DNA of 64,000 nucleotides from Pseudoscleropodium purum (taxonomy: Eukaryota > Streptophyta > Bryopsida > Hypnales > Brachytheciaceae), in the NCBI GenBank assembly GCA_963969395.1, contig OZ017801.1, forward strand, positions 14,885,611 to 14,949,610. Direction: 5' to 3'. The notes under the pieces are model-generated. The model saw only the letters and a list, made by a program, of their open reading frames with translations. It did no database searches and had not been told where the DNA came from. Of this stretch, positions 1 to 11,734 are shown one piece after another (positions within the stretch are counted from its first letter, which is position 1; the number at the start of each line of letters is the position of its first letter). Made by a program: the position numbers and the translations under genes.

Positions 1-1
1 C

Positions 2-2968
2 CCATTTCTACTTGAAGCCAATCAAAAGGACATTCCCGACTTGTACAATTCAGAGGGAGAAACAGAAAAAGTTTAAAAAAATACTATTGAAGTGAAAACG
101 GATGGTGTGGAGAAAGCCTCAAATGTTGAAGAATTACGGTCTGTATAATCTCCAACAAAAGCAATCAATGAAAGCTCTTCGAAAAATGTGGGGAAAGATG
201 TGGAGAAAGATGTAGAGAAAGATGTAAAGGCGCAGGAGGGTGAAGTCTTTTCCACAGCTCCAATGCGTTTGACCTTTACACCAAATGTTGCGGCACAAAC
301 GCAAACGGAGTTTGTAAACAAAGGCAAGGTTTGCATGGAACGCGGGGAAACTTCAAAAAGTAAAGTAGACGAAGTCTTGGCGGAGAAAATGGCAAAGGCT
401 AATGCTACAATTGATAGTTTGATAGCCAACAATTGTTTTGATAGTTTGGTCTACAAATCTCCGCCTGTGCATTAAGGCGTTGAATCTAGTCCAGCCTTAA
501 GTTTAGAAGACAAAGTACATACGCCTCGTGGACAAGGCGTGACGATTGATAATATATCGTTATTATGGAGTTCCGAGCGTAAAAGGCGGGCGGAGGAGTT
601 TCCAATTACAGCGGCATTGCCAAGTCCTCTACATCGAACCTTGCAAGACATGTCTAATCCAAAACAATTGGAAAATCTTTTGAAGCTCTCGGTTCAGTTT
701 GCTAACCTTCATGAAGAAATAGGCGGATCGTCGAACCCCGATGATGGTGCTACTACTGTTTCAATGAGTCTACTTGCAGATCCAAAGGATGTTGCACATA
801 TACTTGATACAGCTTTCAAGATAACGATGTCAGCTGAATTTTTAGCGCAAGCTGCTCCGACTTTTATGAATTTGGCCAAGGAGTTTTCTTTAATAGCACC
901 AGAGATGTTGAAAGGTGCTATAGCATTTCAGAATCTCACGAAGACTTTTGGACCACTTTTCGAAGAAAGAGATGTTCACATACTACAATTGGTGGAATAT
1001 GAGAAGAAAATTGTTGACCTTGAAGGAGTGGAAGCAAGGTGCAAAGTGTTGGAGTTGAAATTAAAGACTTCGGAGAGTGAGGTTGAACATTTAAATCAAC
1101 AATCATCGAGGCAAATGGAGGAGTTGATGAAGATGCATAAACGGATTGCAGAATTGCAAGGGACCTCCAAAAATCCAAGTGAGGTTGCAATCTCACCAGT
1201 GATTGTACTCGGAGACAGTCAAGAGACTCAAGAGAGTGAAGATAAGCTCTCTCTTCCTTTTGATAAGGCCGAAGCAAGCGACAATCCTGCCATTGTAAAT
1301 GTACAAGAAAGTCATGACATGAGCATGTTAAAAGCGACACAACAACCATCAATGGAAAAGCTTTCATCCGTTTACCTGAATGCGGAAACGCAAACGGAGA
1401 GTTGTGACTTTGAAGAGTTGAAGCATAAATTGGAGGAGGCAATTGAAGCAAAAGGAATCGTTGAATCCAAGTTGAATCGATTGCAATTGTGCTTGGATTT
1501 GAAGAAGTTTATGCCATCTAGCGGCTTGGAGTCTCGATGGTTAGCATGGGTACAAAGACTCCAAGACAGACCCTCTGTAGTATCTCGAGCAATGGCAGGT
1601 CTTCAAACATTGGCAATGGAGTCGAATGAAAATTGCGATGCCATTCAAAACTCTTTGAGTTGGTTCAAGACTATGTTTGACCAACATCCTTCAAAGGGAT
1701 ATACGGAGATCACATGTTGGGAAGACATGGATGCCATGTTTGAGCGGTTAAACTACACAAAGAAGGACCAAGCTCCACCCATCAATTGGGCCTTGGAAGT
1801 AGAGGAAGGATGGGTCCTTTTCAACACACTTTCAGCACACATCAATGTAAAAGACAAGTGAGTGGTGCATGCTTGTGATCCAGCCTCTTCAATCTTAGAT
1901 GGTTGTTGTAGCCTTTGCCAAGGCCTCTTCGGACCGGAAGGTGCAGTAACCATGGGCCAATGTCGCCACACTTTCCATGTCACTTGCATTGTAAAAGCAT
2001 CACTCATTCGTTCGGTGTGTGTCGAGTGTCGTAGTCCATTGAGTGCTAGGTTCTACGAAATGTTTGGTATCTTGGAAGCTATGCCTCTAGGCCACGAGTA
2101 CAATCGTTGGAATCTTCCTCTTGATCAAGCGCCGTACAAATTTCAAAATTATCAACATTGGGGGAAGCCAATCCGGTGGAATACAAATGAACAGAGGCAT
2201 GATCTGTACGAGAAATCTCAGCAACCATTGGATTTGGATGTGTGGATGACTCACAATAGAGAGGTGGAATTGCGGGCTCGAAGAATCGTAGATGACGCGG
2301 CCCGTGAAATGTTTTGTCGCAACATGGGGGGACATTGGAGATTGCAACACAAAAAGTTCTTTCGTTTTCTAGATAAAAAAGTGGAGAGAGGACCAGAAGA
2401 CAGTTGGGTAGAGGTGAACCATGGAAAAGAGTTCGATGAGCAGTATAAGGCATACGACCACACCCTCGTAGGTAGGGCCCTTCTATTGTCGAGGTTGGAA
2501 GAGGCTGCAAAAGTTCGTGCTGTCTACGATACAAATGGACTAACAAGCACAGGACATTCATCTGTAGATGTAGCAACAACATTTGATAGGCGCATTAGCG
2601 ATATTATAGGGCATTGGAAGGCTTTCCTATTGGATGGAGACTGCCTCACAGTATGGCAAGGGAAAGGAGATGATGAAGTTGTTCAAGCGATGGTAGATCG
2701 TGTGGAGAGCAACTTGAAAACCTTGAAGGCAGACGAAGTCGATTTATCACCAAAAAGAAAACAAAAAAGGAAGCGTGAAGAAGACGATGACTTCTCTCCA
2801 GAAACCAAGAAACAATTTTATAAGGTGGACATCGAAGTTCAATCTAGAGGGCGAATAGTCCGTCCAAGTCGACAATGGTCAATTCGTCAATCATCTGCTA
2901 AATTCCTTGGTACAACAAATTTTCCTTTTGTTTTGGGAGAAGGTAGTGGTCTATCCGGTGGAAAGTAG
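2..2968 (+). pseudogene. decayed RING-H2 zinc-finger protein gene, four in-frame stops
   Basis: One reading frame runs from base 2 to the TAG at 2966-2968 and is interrupted only by stops at 74 (TAA), 146 (TAA), 473 (TAA) and 1859 (TGA); no frameshift is seen in about 989 codons. The first part is hydrophilic with short KDVE repeats, the middle (about 540-1860) is rich in Leu/Glu/Lys and likely coiled coil, and just after the fourth stop lies a RING-H2 pattern: CSLC, then CRHTFHVTC, then CVEC (1908-2033). The end is basic and Ser-rich. RING-H2 domains usually act in ubiquitin transfer, but I do not recognise the full protein and the role here is unknown. The 5' end is cut by the window edge. 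GC content is well above the flanking spacer, so it may be the gene of a larger mobile element. An intron at the GTGAGT at 1858 was considered; it would need an acceptor that keeps the zinc finger, and none is evident. Confidence 0.6.
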
Positions 2969-3270
2969 GATTTGAGGAGAATTTTGTTTTTTAAAAACAA
3001 TGGTCCTTTCATTGTTTAAAAACAAAAAAGAATGTGAAAGATTTAGATCTTAAAAAGATCGTATAGGATTCAATAGTGATATTGGAACTATGTTTTCATG
3101 TATTTTGTTTATACATATATATTTATATATAAAGATGCTATATTTTCATTTGCGTATAAAAATATTTTTATATGTACATCTTATTTTACGTGGATGCATT
3201 CATTTGTAATTGTGTAACATTCAAATTACATAACAATATAAAATTTTCTAATGACTAATGGCAATGCGAA

Positions 3271-3440
3271 GTCCGCCCCGTCCGCCCTGTCCGTCCGCCC
3301 CGTCTGGTCTGTACGCCCGACCGCCTCGGCCGTTCGTCCAGCCTGTCCGCCCAGCCCGTCCGCCCCGCCCCGCACGTCCGCCTTCCGACAGCGGGAGGGA
3401 CGCTGCGTCCGCTAGCGTCCGTGCGTCCGAACGTCCGAAA
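3271..3440. repeat. GC-rich GTCCG tract
   Basis: About 170 bp in which GTCCG occurs eleven times, mostly as GTCCGCCC, in an otherwise AT-rich surround. It reads as a Pro/Arg-rich frame on + and as another open frame on -, which is expected from the low complexity; I see no reason to call it coding. Confidence 0.7.
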
Positions 3441-3599
3441 AACGAACGCTATTTTGGGGCGGACATTGAGATTCGTCAACCCTGGCTCAAAACAATAAGT
3501 CATTTGGCATTTAGGGATTGCCTAATATGTTCTTAGTAATGTGTAGATTTCATTCTTTGCAAGTCTTTCAATATATATGTGGTTCTACTAAGGTGGGAG

Positions 3600-3935
3600 G
3601 TCTGAAAAGTGCACATGCTTTAAAAAATTGTCCTTTTCTTCAAATGTACTCTATTTGTACATGTTTCTTTTTTGTAGCCTTTAACAATGTACAAACAATG
3701 TACAATTTAGGAGGTGGGCATGATTTTAGAGGCCTATGCCATTTCAACTTCAAAATTTCATAACTAATTTCAAAAAACCTCAAAAAAATATGAAACAACT
3801 TGGGTTAGATGCCAATTCCACTTGTCTTTCAAGAAAAATTTATTGAAAAATATTTCAAGAAGTTTCACCTACCCCCAATACAGTTCCAGCTCTTAAATGG
3901 TCGATTTATGAACCTACTACCTTAGAATCTCATAC
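3600..3935 (+). repeat. dispersed repeat family B, copy 1
   Basis: Contains tcaatgtaccaa-like, taactaattcca-like, ttgggttagatgccaattcc and cccaatacagttccagc segments that recur in the same order at 18700-19012, 20060-20365 and, split, at 33283-35270. No coding capacity or termini are clear. Confidence 0.6.
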
Positions 3936-4005
3936 CCCGGCTGGCTCTAGCGTAACCGGTAAAAGCACAGATGAAGAGTGAAGACTCGAAAAATAATTCC
4001 AAAAC

Positions 4006-5255
4006 CACACAAGCATGGCTGCAGGAAATCGTGAATACCTGATCTATGTCACAATCGCCGCCCTACAAATCAGCAGAATGAGTCATAGAGTATCCATATA
4101 TACGAATCCAGTATGATACTCTACCAATGAGAGGACACCACTGGTAAGAAATTTCATTATTCTCAATTCTACAGGAGCAATAGTTGAAGGATGAAGAGGC
4201 CTACGATCTCACAGGCAAGGGACTGAGACGTGCCAGTTCTTACACCACGTAGAATTCTGAATAGTACTCTTATCGATCAATCCTTACAACAGTTATATAT
4301 CAAGGTACAATTTGGCTACAGGGACCAACTCAATTGCAAGACTTGGAGTTCGACGCCGAGGAATGGCATTGAAGCTCCGACATTCAGCATAGCAAACCGA
4401 TCTTCGACTAAACCACCCGCATTGGCTTCAACGTGGGTCTCCAGCAGAAATCGATCCCAACCAGGCTCTTCACCAAGCTGCACCAGCTCAACAGGCAACC
4501 CCGGGAAATCAAACGCGCAATCCAAATTACTTGGGATGAGACGAGACCGTCGAAACTAAAATTCTTCTTATGGCTGATCAATTCGATCTGGCAGGTTACC
4601 CACCATCAGTTGGGGAGCAGTGATGAGATTTTCTCCCATCTGCCAGAGATATCATCTGGACGTTAACGAGACCACAGAACACGTCTGATGCGCCTGTCGT
4701 GCAGAGCGCCGTGTCTGAACAGATTCAAGCCCATTAGAAGCGAATTGGGACTTCTCGAAACTCCCTCGTGGAAGGAATTAAGTTCTCACTGGGATTATCC
4801 CTGGCTCACACAATTCATGGCGGAGGGTGTTTACTCCCCCGATGACCGACCCTTCAACATTGCCGGAAATGTCCTCCGCTCCACCATTATTCGGAGAATC
4901 TGGTGTGCTAGGAACCATCTGGTTTAATTTTCGAAGGCGAGAAAATCAGCACCTTGCAAACTTGTAGCCTCGCCTAAAAAGATGCCATCGTCGCTGGCAT
5001 GGCACACAGAAATCACATCCTTTCCATTTTTAACCAGTGTAGTGAAGACAGACAGAGAGTTCTTTGTCAGGATTTCATGGACATCTGGTGCAAGAGCAAT
5101 GTGTTCTGCTCAGGCACTCTCCACAAGCCTGAATGGCACCTTTCTCTCAGCCTGCCCCCCAGGCTGAACCGCCCTGCAGAGCCAGACTGATTGTTTGTTT
5201 TTCCCCTCGGTCTTTTTTAATGCACACCGTTCTTTTAAATAAATAAATAAACTTT
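4006..5255 (+). mobile_element. 5'-truncated LINE (L1-like), 3' part with zf-RVT remnant
   Basis: The 3' end of a non-LTR retrotransposon. Broken frames give KLKFFLWLI (about 4554-4580), then PICQRYHLD and NETTEHV (from 4635) and CACRAERRV, the pattern of the zinc-binding region after plant LINE reverse transcriptases; the first Cys of the usual CPxC is replaced by Ser. Further fragments continue to about 5190, in shifting frames. The element ends in a TAAATAAATAAATAAA tail (5236-5251). An 11-bp direct repeat AATTCCAAAAC lies at 3995-4005 and 5262-5272, fitting a target-site duplication, so the insert is only about 1.25 kb and was 5' truncated. Non-functional. Confidence 0.75.
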
Positions 5256-5272
5256 CAAAAAAATTCCAAAAC

Positions 5273-6446
5273 TGTACTAGCTGAGGCCCGAGGGAAAACC
5301 CGGCCACCATTCCAAAAAACGTTTCCGTAGAAAACCCTGCACAGAACTCCATGATTGAAGGGTTCTCAGGCAGCTCCATCCCGGCCTGACAATTGCCATT
5401 GAGTACTCACACTGGATCCTTTACAAAACTTCAATCATGCTACTAAGCGTAGTCATCTCCAGATCTGCTCAACGTTGCCCATGCCATTGTATGCATGTAC
5501 AGAGTACAGACCGACCTAGTTCTGGATTCAAATCTCTTAGAGGTGCGTCGAAGCTAAATCTAAGCCATGGCCATATATTGAAATTAAGAGGATAGAACTT
5601 ACAGAGATCATGCATATTGATCGAAAATTTTGCGCGCATGCCCCAAGTTGACTTAATATTGTGAGCACAAAGCAAAAAGGGAAGTTGAAACAACATGTCT
5701 ACATTGGCCGGTCGTCAAATACATTAAAGGTGAACTCCTTGGAATAAATATTACCTCTACTGTAAACTTGCTCAGCTCTACTCTAGCTGAGCTGGTCAAA
5801 CTTCAACTTGCTCCTCGCCTCGATTACTGTAACTCTGACTGGGGGTACGTCTTTTTCCTAATCAAGACCACCCATGCCAATTGAAGACTGAGGTAGACAG
5901 ACGTACGAATTAATTGGGTGCAGGTTAACTGAAAACAAGATAATTGGTTTCTCCTTCTCTCTCGTACCTTGAATTCGACTAAGATCCGAATCCGATTTCG
6001 AATTCTAGCAGTTTTTCAATAGAGTCCACGGGGGATCGATAAATCTCTGATACTTTTAAGTATTGCATATAAACAATCCAGCTTGCTGATTGAGTGTACA
6101 CATTATCTGATGTACTCAATCAATTCCAGTAATGTAATTGAAGCGGATCGACGTTGCCGAGCTCTCTCTTCCCATCCATCAACGAATCTACTTGCTGCCA
6201 CCGACATAGAATAATGTATATTAAGTGGAAGTTGCATCACAGGCCGGTTGGTTGGTTTAATTGTATAAGGACTAGCTGGTGGTCTAGCTAGACTAGGGTA
6301 CATACGTTGTCGATCGATCGATGTCGTCTTGCAGGTCGAAGCTTGCCAGTTGCTACGAGCGATATATAGCATGTTTGATCAGATCATATGAGTACGAGGA
6401 ATATTAGCGCTAGATCGAGCACATTGATTGATGTAACGTCTGTTTC
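5273..6446. other. spacer, no gene seen
   Basis: Downstream of the EPFL gene. Moderately complex sequence with GATCGATC-type runs near 6313-6324; the part next to 6447 is probably the EPFL 3' untranslated region. Short open frames lack support. Confidence 0.5.
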
Positions 6447-8247
6447 CTACGGCAAGAAGTATCGGCTTCCGCACTTGCACCGCCAGACTTCGGGGTAGTA
6501 TTCCTGCTGAGACAAGGCTCCCCGGGGACTGCCAATGGAGACGTGGATGGGGTTGCAGGGGAAGCAGGTCCCGCACTTGCCGTGGCAAGTTGGAGGGGAA
6601 GAGCCCACCAGCAAGCGGTGCCCGTAGATGGAGACATCGTCATCGTCGTCCATTTCCGTCTTCTTCACAGTCTTCTGAAAATCATTGGGCAGGGGAATCA
6701 TCTTCCTGTCAGGAGGTGGACTTCGGTCCTGCAATGCAACCGATGTACATACAGAAGTTAGTTAGGGTGTGTTTATCAGATAAAATCATTTGCAGGTTTA
6801 ATTTCAGTAGTTGAATTTTGACTTAGTTTTGTGCAAGTTTACCAAATCTAGACTTGCATATATGTCCTTGTTTTCTAAGGGAGAATTGAATTAACTACTT
6901 AAGCATCGATCTCAGTTAGGAACCGGAGAAGCTTTTTGCCATTATAATGAATATACAGGACCATGAACACAGTTCAGATTGCCTGGTTGGTCAAGGGTTT
7001 CAGATAATTCTATCTCATCTACATCATTGGTTCCTGGGAGAGTATTTCTCTACCAGCTAAAAATACTAGAGTTTACCCCTACAGAAACTTTTGCAGCAAC
7101 GTTTGAACGTGATTCCAACGTGGATATTCAACGTTGCTAATACCGGTATCCCAAGTGAACAGGTGAACGACGTTTTAAACATGTCTGCTGAGAATAATTG
7201 CATACCTGCTGAAGCATGTTCCAAAATTTTCATGTTTCCTGAAAAAACATTATTAAAGCATCTTCCTAAAGGTTGCTACGAATGTTGTTAAACCCTCCGA
7301 ATTCTAGAATTCCAGTTCTTGGAATATTACTTTCCACAAATTCAATTCTCGACTAAAGCTAAGGTAAAGTTTTTAATAATTTGGAAAAGCTAAGAAAGAT
7401 GATCTTCTATTCTTAGTCCATGAATGTGGAGATCGATTAAAGAAAATTTAAGTGACTACTTAATTTGTACTGCTATAAGGTCGAAATGAGAACATAAAAC
7501 AAAGGTATTCAATACTGCCAGTAGATTCTTAGACTAAAAGGAATTTGCATCACTCTGCTAATACAAGCCTGCAAACGAACTCAGTAATCTGGAACGGCCG
7601 GCATAGAAGAGCAATCCTAGCCAGTTCCTGCACACTAAGAATCTGAAGAGACAGTTCAAATAATTTGTTACCTGGAACAGGGTGCCATCTCCCAGCACCC
7701 CTACCATAGCACCACCTCGTCTTCCCAGTCGCCTAGGCGCAGCTGGAACCTGGACTAAAGGAGCTGTCTGCATCTGTATTGAACTTGCAGGCGGTCCAGC
7801 TGAAGTTAACGAAAATGCCAAATGTTGGTCATGGTGTTAGTACCAGTGGTCACAAATGTGCTTTTCATAAAAAGCTCAAGTCTTTCAACCTCGATCTGCT
7901 AAATGTGTTGAAAATCCAGATTAATTTAACCCTATGATATTCACATTTTTGGTAGAAGTCTTGCAGAATTTGGCCACATTTGAGAGCAATGGTCGGTACT
8001 ACTTCATTATGCAATACCAATTGCATGAAATTTCAAAACTTGAACCAAATCATGCGACTAAACAGTGGGAGAAACTGTCTGGAAATAATGCTAAATAAAT
8101 ATGACAAACTTGGGTTCGATCGATATGCATATATTTCAAAGTTCACTTTGGAGAATATATATTCTTACCAGGTAAGTATCGTCCAGCAATAGTTTGAAGA
8201 GGCATTAAGATCAGTAGTAGCAGAGCCCAACAGGTGACAGCTACCAT
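6447..8247 (-). CDS. EPFL: EPIDERMAL PATTERNING FACTOR-like secreted peptide, complete
   Basis: Three coding exons on the minus strand: 8247-8169, 7799-7672 and 6728-6447 (489 nt, 162 aa), all GT-AG with donors CTG/GTAAGA and CAG/GTAACA and matching phases. Residues 1-22 (MVAVTC, then a Leu-rich run ending QTIAG) form a signal peptide. Residues 23-110 are a variable basic and Asp-rich propeptide. The C-terminal peptide has the EPF/EPFL signature: VGSSPPTCHGKCGTC, then FPCNPIHV, a loop, and EYYPEVWRCKCG ending FLP, with six Cys at 117, 121, 124, 127, 153 and 155. Family knowledge: these are secreted ligands of ERECTA-type receptor kinases, some modulated by TMM, controlling stomatal or other patterning and growth. 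The six-Cys layout and the YYPExWRCKCG end are closest to the EPFL4-6 type, not to stomagen. The exact subgroup is inference. Confidence 0.9.
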
Positions 8248-8279
8248 GTTCGTGGACAAGCCGCTAGATAGCTAAATCC

Positions 8280-8299
8280 CAGCGAGCGAGCGAGCGAGC
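8280..8299. repeat. (AGCG)n microsatellite
   Basis: About five units of AGCG, roughly 35 bp upstream of the EPFL start codon (minus strand), so probably in its 5' leader or promoter. Confidence 0.7.
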
Positions 8300-10322
8300 T
8301 ATCCACAGGAAGATATCGATCTTTCAAGCTCCTCAAAAAAGTTTCACAAGTACGTTGTACAAACGTCCTTAACTTCACCACCAAATATTGCCAGTAGCAA
8401 CCAGAGCTCTGCTGGATATGATCAACCGCGAAATAGTAATTCTCTTCGCCTTCCGTCAGTCTCAAAACCTGGACACTAGTAAGAGAAACATATCTATCGA
8501 AACCTGATTAAGAGAACACGAGTTCAGGTGTCCATCGTCCGATTTACGGAGCTCCTCCTGGCCTCCAACTTAACTAAAAGTCACGTACAGTCACTATATA
8601 TGTTCGCCTATGATTGTGAAAGCTGCATATCTATTAATCTTGTGCAGCTGAACATGTGAACCACAACTTACAGTGAGTGTATATATCTACGATCGAGAGA
8701 GCTCACTTCGTAAACCTGCGCAGCAGGTATATATTCATTGCCCTCCTGGTCCTTAGAAGCAGATCTTTCACACAGATGTTACACAAACCTGCAATGTATA
8801 TAATTACTACATCCAAACTATCGACCCTTGCAACGATCGAGCTACAAATACGAGATTGCCTCACTTGAAGTTAAGTTATGTAGCACGCCATAGAACCAAA
8901 CTGATGGGCTACACAGCATTCTAAGCTGCCTTGTTATTCTTCAACATATACATGATTGGATATATCACCCAGAGTTTTCCTAGCTCCAGAATACTGAGTG
9001 ACACCAAGAAAATGGGTTCTCTCCGATCAGATTAGTTGTGGTGTAGGACAGGAACATGCAGCTAATACGAGCAGCAGGAAGTACTAACGACTCCTATAGT
9101 CCAACTCAACTACAACACCGCCAAATTCTCCGACCAAATAGTAAAGTAATAATTCTGTTTGAATGTCCTGGACAATTCAAGTGCTTGCCGTTTCGCACCG
9201 CTAAATCTTCCTTCAGGAGACTCTTCCCCTGTCTCTCTGTCTGTCACCCCCTCTCTTCACTCATTGCAGGCGATCCAGCTCATATATAACTGAGCTCATT
9301 AAGCTGAGCTTCAATCGGCCTTGCTAGCACGTACAGCAAATGAGAGATCGATCGATGGATCGAGTGCTTTTCAAAAGCGTTTTGCAGTGGTGTTTTCAGC
9401 TAGTACGAGGTGCTATTAGCTACGTTTGTTGGTTGGATGGAAGCTTCAATCGATCTTCGATCTTCAGTGCACTTGCTTCAGCTGTTACTGCCATCGATGG
9501 AAGTTACATTTATGATATTTCCATACAGTCACTGAGGCTACAAGGCAGGCGTAGCTAAGAAACTAAGCTAGCTGCATAGTCAGAGCTAGCTCAGTTGTGT
9601 TGTGTACAGTTCGTACGGAGCCTTGCTCTGCCATCCCACACTTTAACTCTGTTGTAAATGGTACTTTGTTCCAGTCAAACTTCCCGTCGATCACTTCCAA
9701 CGCCTTGCATGTGACTCGGAATTAAAGAAGCCAGGTTGATGGTAAGTTCTGTTCTTTAAGCTTACTTCTTCAACTCTTCAGAAGTTAAGTTAGTGCTTCA
9801 GTGCATGAAATGTTAATTTAAGTTAACTTTATTTTTACTCTGTTTAATTTTGTGATGGGATGACTGAACCGGCCATAGCTAGCCATGCTGTAACTTAGAT
9901 ATTTAGACTTCTGCACTTCCAGCTGAATCAGTGAAATGACTTGCTGCTTGCAAGGGGGCCAAAGGCATCAGGTTTTTCTGTCTGTCTCTGATCGAGAGAG
10001 AGGTGTACCATTTCCCCCATAATGGAATTCAGCAAGAGGAGCAGGGTGGGAGTGGGCTTCATGCAGAACGACACAAATAATTTATTCACTACCTGGTGAT
10101 GGAAGGAGACCATTAGCAACTTGTGTCAGTGGGGTAGATACTTGTCTGATATACTTGTCTGATATACTCTGCAAGGATGCAGCCCCCCGCCTGCCCCATG
10201 ACCAAGGTAGTCACCAGAACTGCTCCGATTATTGGACCAATACTTACATATATAGGTGCATTCTTTGTTTCTACTATGATGAGAAAAATCATGTAGAAAT
10301 GGTCACTTTTCAAGTGTTATAG
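8300..10322. other. spacer upstream of the EPFL gene
   Basis: Likely holds the EPFL leader and promoter, since it is upstream on the minus strand. Several TATATA stretches (about 8595-8735) could serve as TATA elements, but none can be chosen. GATCGATCGAT-type runs occur at about 9346-9360. No coding gene recognised. Confidence 0.45.
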
Positions 10323-11579
10323 GAGCCGACCCATTTCTGATCACCACCCCATTTCCAACCTATAGATTGATCTCTTTCTGTGAAGTTGTGGTGTGGTTCC
10401 GAAGTAGTCGTGGCGCATTATCATTTGTTGTTAGGCTCTTAATATTGCAACCAACCTTTGGTTGATTATACACCCAACCCATGGTTGGAAATTAAAAAAA
10501 GAAGTCTATATGACCAGTATAGGTCGTATAGTATAGTTCAATTAAAAAACTGATGATAATTACTTTTTGAATTAAAAAAATCTGCAAAATTATGTAATCT
10601 TTTCAAACTCTATTCTACATTAGGAAAAATTTCTACACTCAAAAAATTTGCACTCCACATGCACGTAATTACTTAACACTTAAAGGTTTAAGACTATGTT
10701 TTCACCAAAGACACTCCCAAACTACCATTTTTGATACAAGCATCAAATTTTAGATGAAAAACATTTTTGGACATATGTAACCATAGGATCTTGTAGTAAA
10801 CTAGTTTGAAAAGATGTGGAAAAATTCAGAATTGTCCACTACATAGATTGCAAGATATTAACATTTAAAGTGACAAAAATCATTTTTTTGGCCCTGTGAC
10901 AATATAGACAGCTACACTTCACAAAGTCACATTTGTATGGAAAAATGTCCAGAATGGTGGTTACTCTTTGGATTCATTCTTCAAGGCAAGTTAACTACAT
11001 GCTTGAAAATTTTTAAATCATTTGGAATTGCACAACATATAGGAAAAAAATAGTAAGCAGAAAAATGTACAAAGTGATTCAAAATACTAAATTGTTAAGA
11101 ATTTAATTATGGAATTGAAAAATTCCAATCCCAACAGTAGTAATGTAGTAATTAGCAATCTACATCATATCTTTTTATTTATTTTTTAAATATTAAAAAT
11201 TGAGTTAAATAAAGGACTCCAAAGTTTATTTTTGAGTAGGGAATCTATGACTACCCACAAACTAGAGCACCTCATAACTTCCATCTCGTAAATCAAAGCT
11301 TTATATATATATAATCAATTTCAAATTTTTATTTTTGATAAAAGTGATTTTTTAAGAAATTTTTGGGTAGCCCACTGAGAATTGAAAATCACATATTATG
11401 CAACAACTTTTGAATCATGTAATCAAGAGTTATGAAAATTGTTGAACCTTAAAGTTACTCTTCAGGCACATATTGTGTGAAAATTTCAGCAAAAATAAAT
11501 AAAAACTCCATTCGTAGTGAGTTGCCAAAAAATGTAGTTTGGACCTTTAGAAGTTAAGTGGTTGGAAATGGGTCAGCTC
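10323..11579 (+). mobile_element. TIR element family C, long form carrying a family-A element
   Basis: Starts GAGCCGACCCATTTC and ends in the inverse of GAGCTGACCCATTTCC. The first 350 bp and the last 22 bp match short family-C copies at 23372 and 26607. The middle (10677-11553) is a family-A element flanked by TTAA. No open frame for a transposase, so non-autonomous. Confidence 0.75.
10677..11553 (+). mobile_element. TTAA-flanked family-A element A1 (inside family C)
   Basis: 877 bp between TTAA at 10673-10676 and 11554-11557. Left terminus CACTTAAAGG and right terminus CCTTTAGAAG are slightly decayed forms of CCCCTAAAGG and its inverse. The body matches the other A copies throughout (ttgtagtaaactagtttg, ggaattgaaaaattcc, aggactccaaagtttatt segments). 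Non-coding. Confidence 0.75.
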
Positions 11580-11734
11580 TATTAACCTTGTAAGCAGAGA
11601 CATTGTGGCCCTAAGTGATCCCATGGATGACTTCACTGTTCACTATAGAAATTAAGCCAATGCACCTATTGGTTCAATAATCTAAATATTTTGATGACTA
11701 CCTTGGTCATGGGGGTGTGCACTTCTAGGATTAA

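Noticed and set aside
74..1861. Recoding or RNA editing of the four stop codons in the RING-H2 frame
   Set aside because: U-to-C editing that removes stops is known from organelles of some land plants, but this window is nuclear in character, and simple C-to-T/G-to-A decay explains all four changes.
936..2582. Minus-strand frames opposite the RING-H2 gene (936-1451, 2079-2582)
   Set aside because: Low-complexity shadows of the plus-strand frame, without recognisable domains.
3258..3536. 92-codon Pro/Arg-rich open frame on plus
   Set aside because: It is produced by the GTCCG repeat; the opposite strand is open too, and no start context, domain or splice site supports it.
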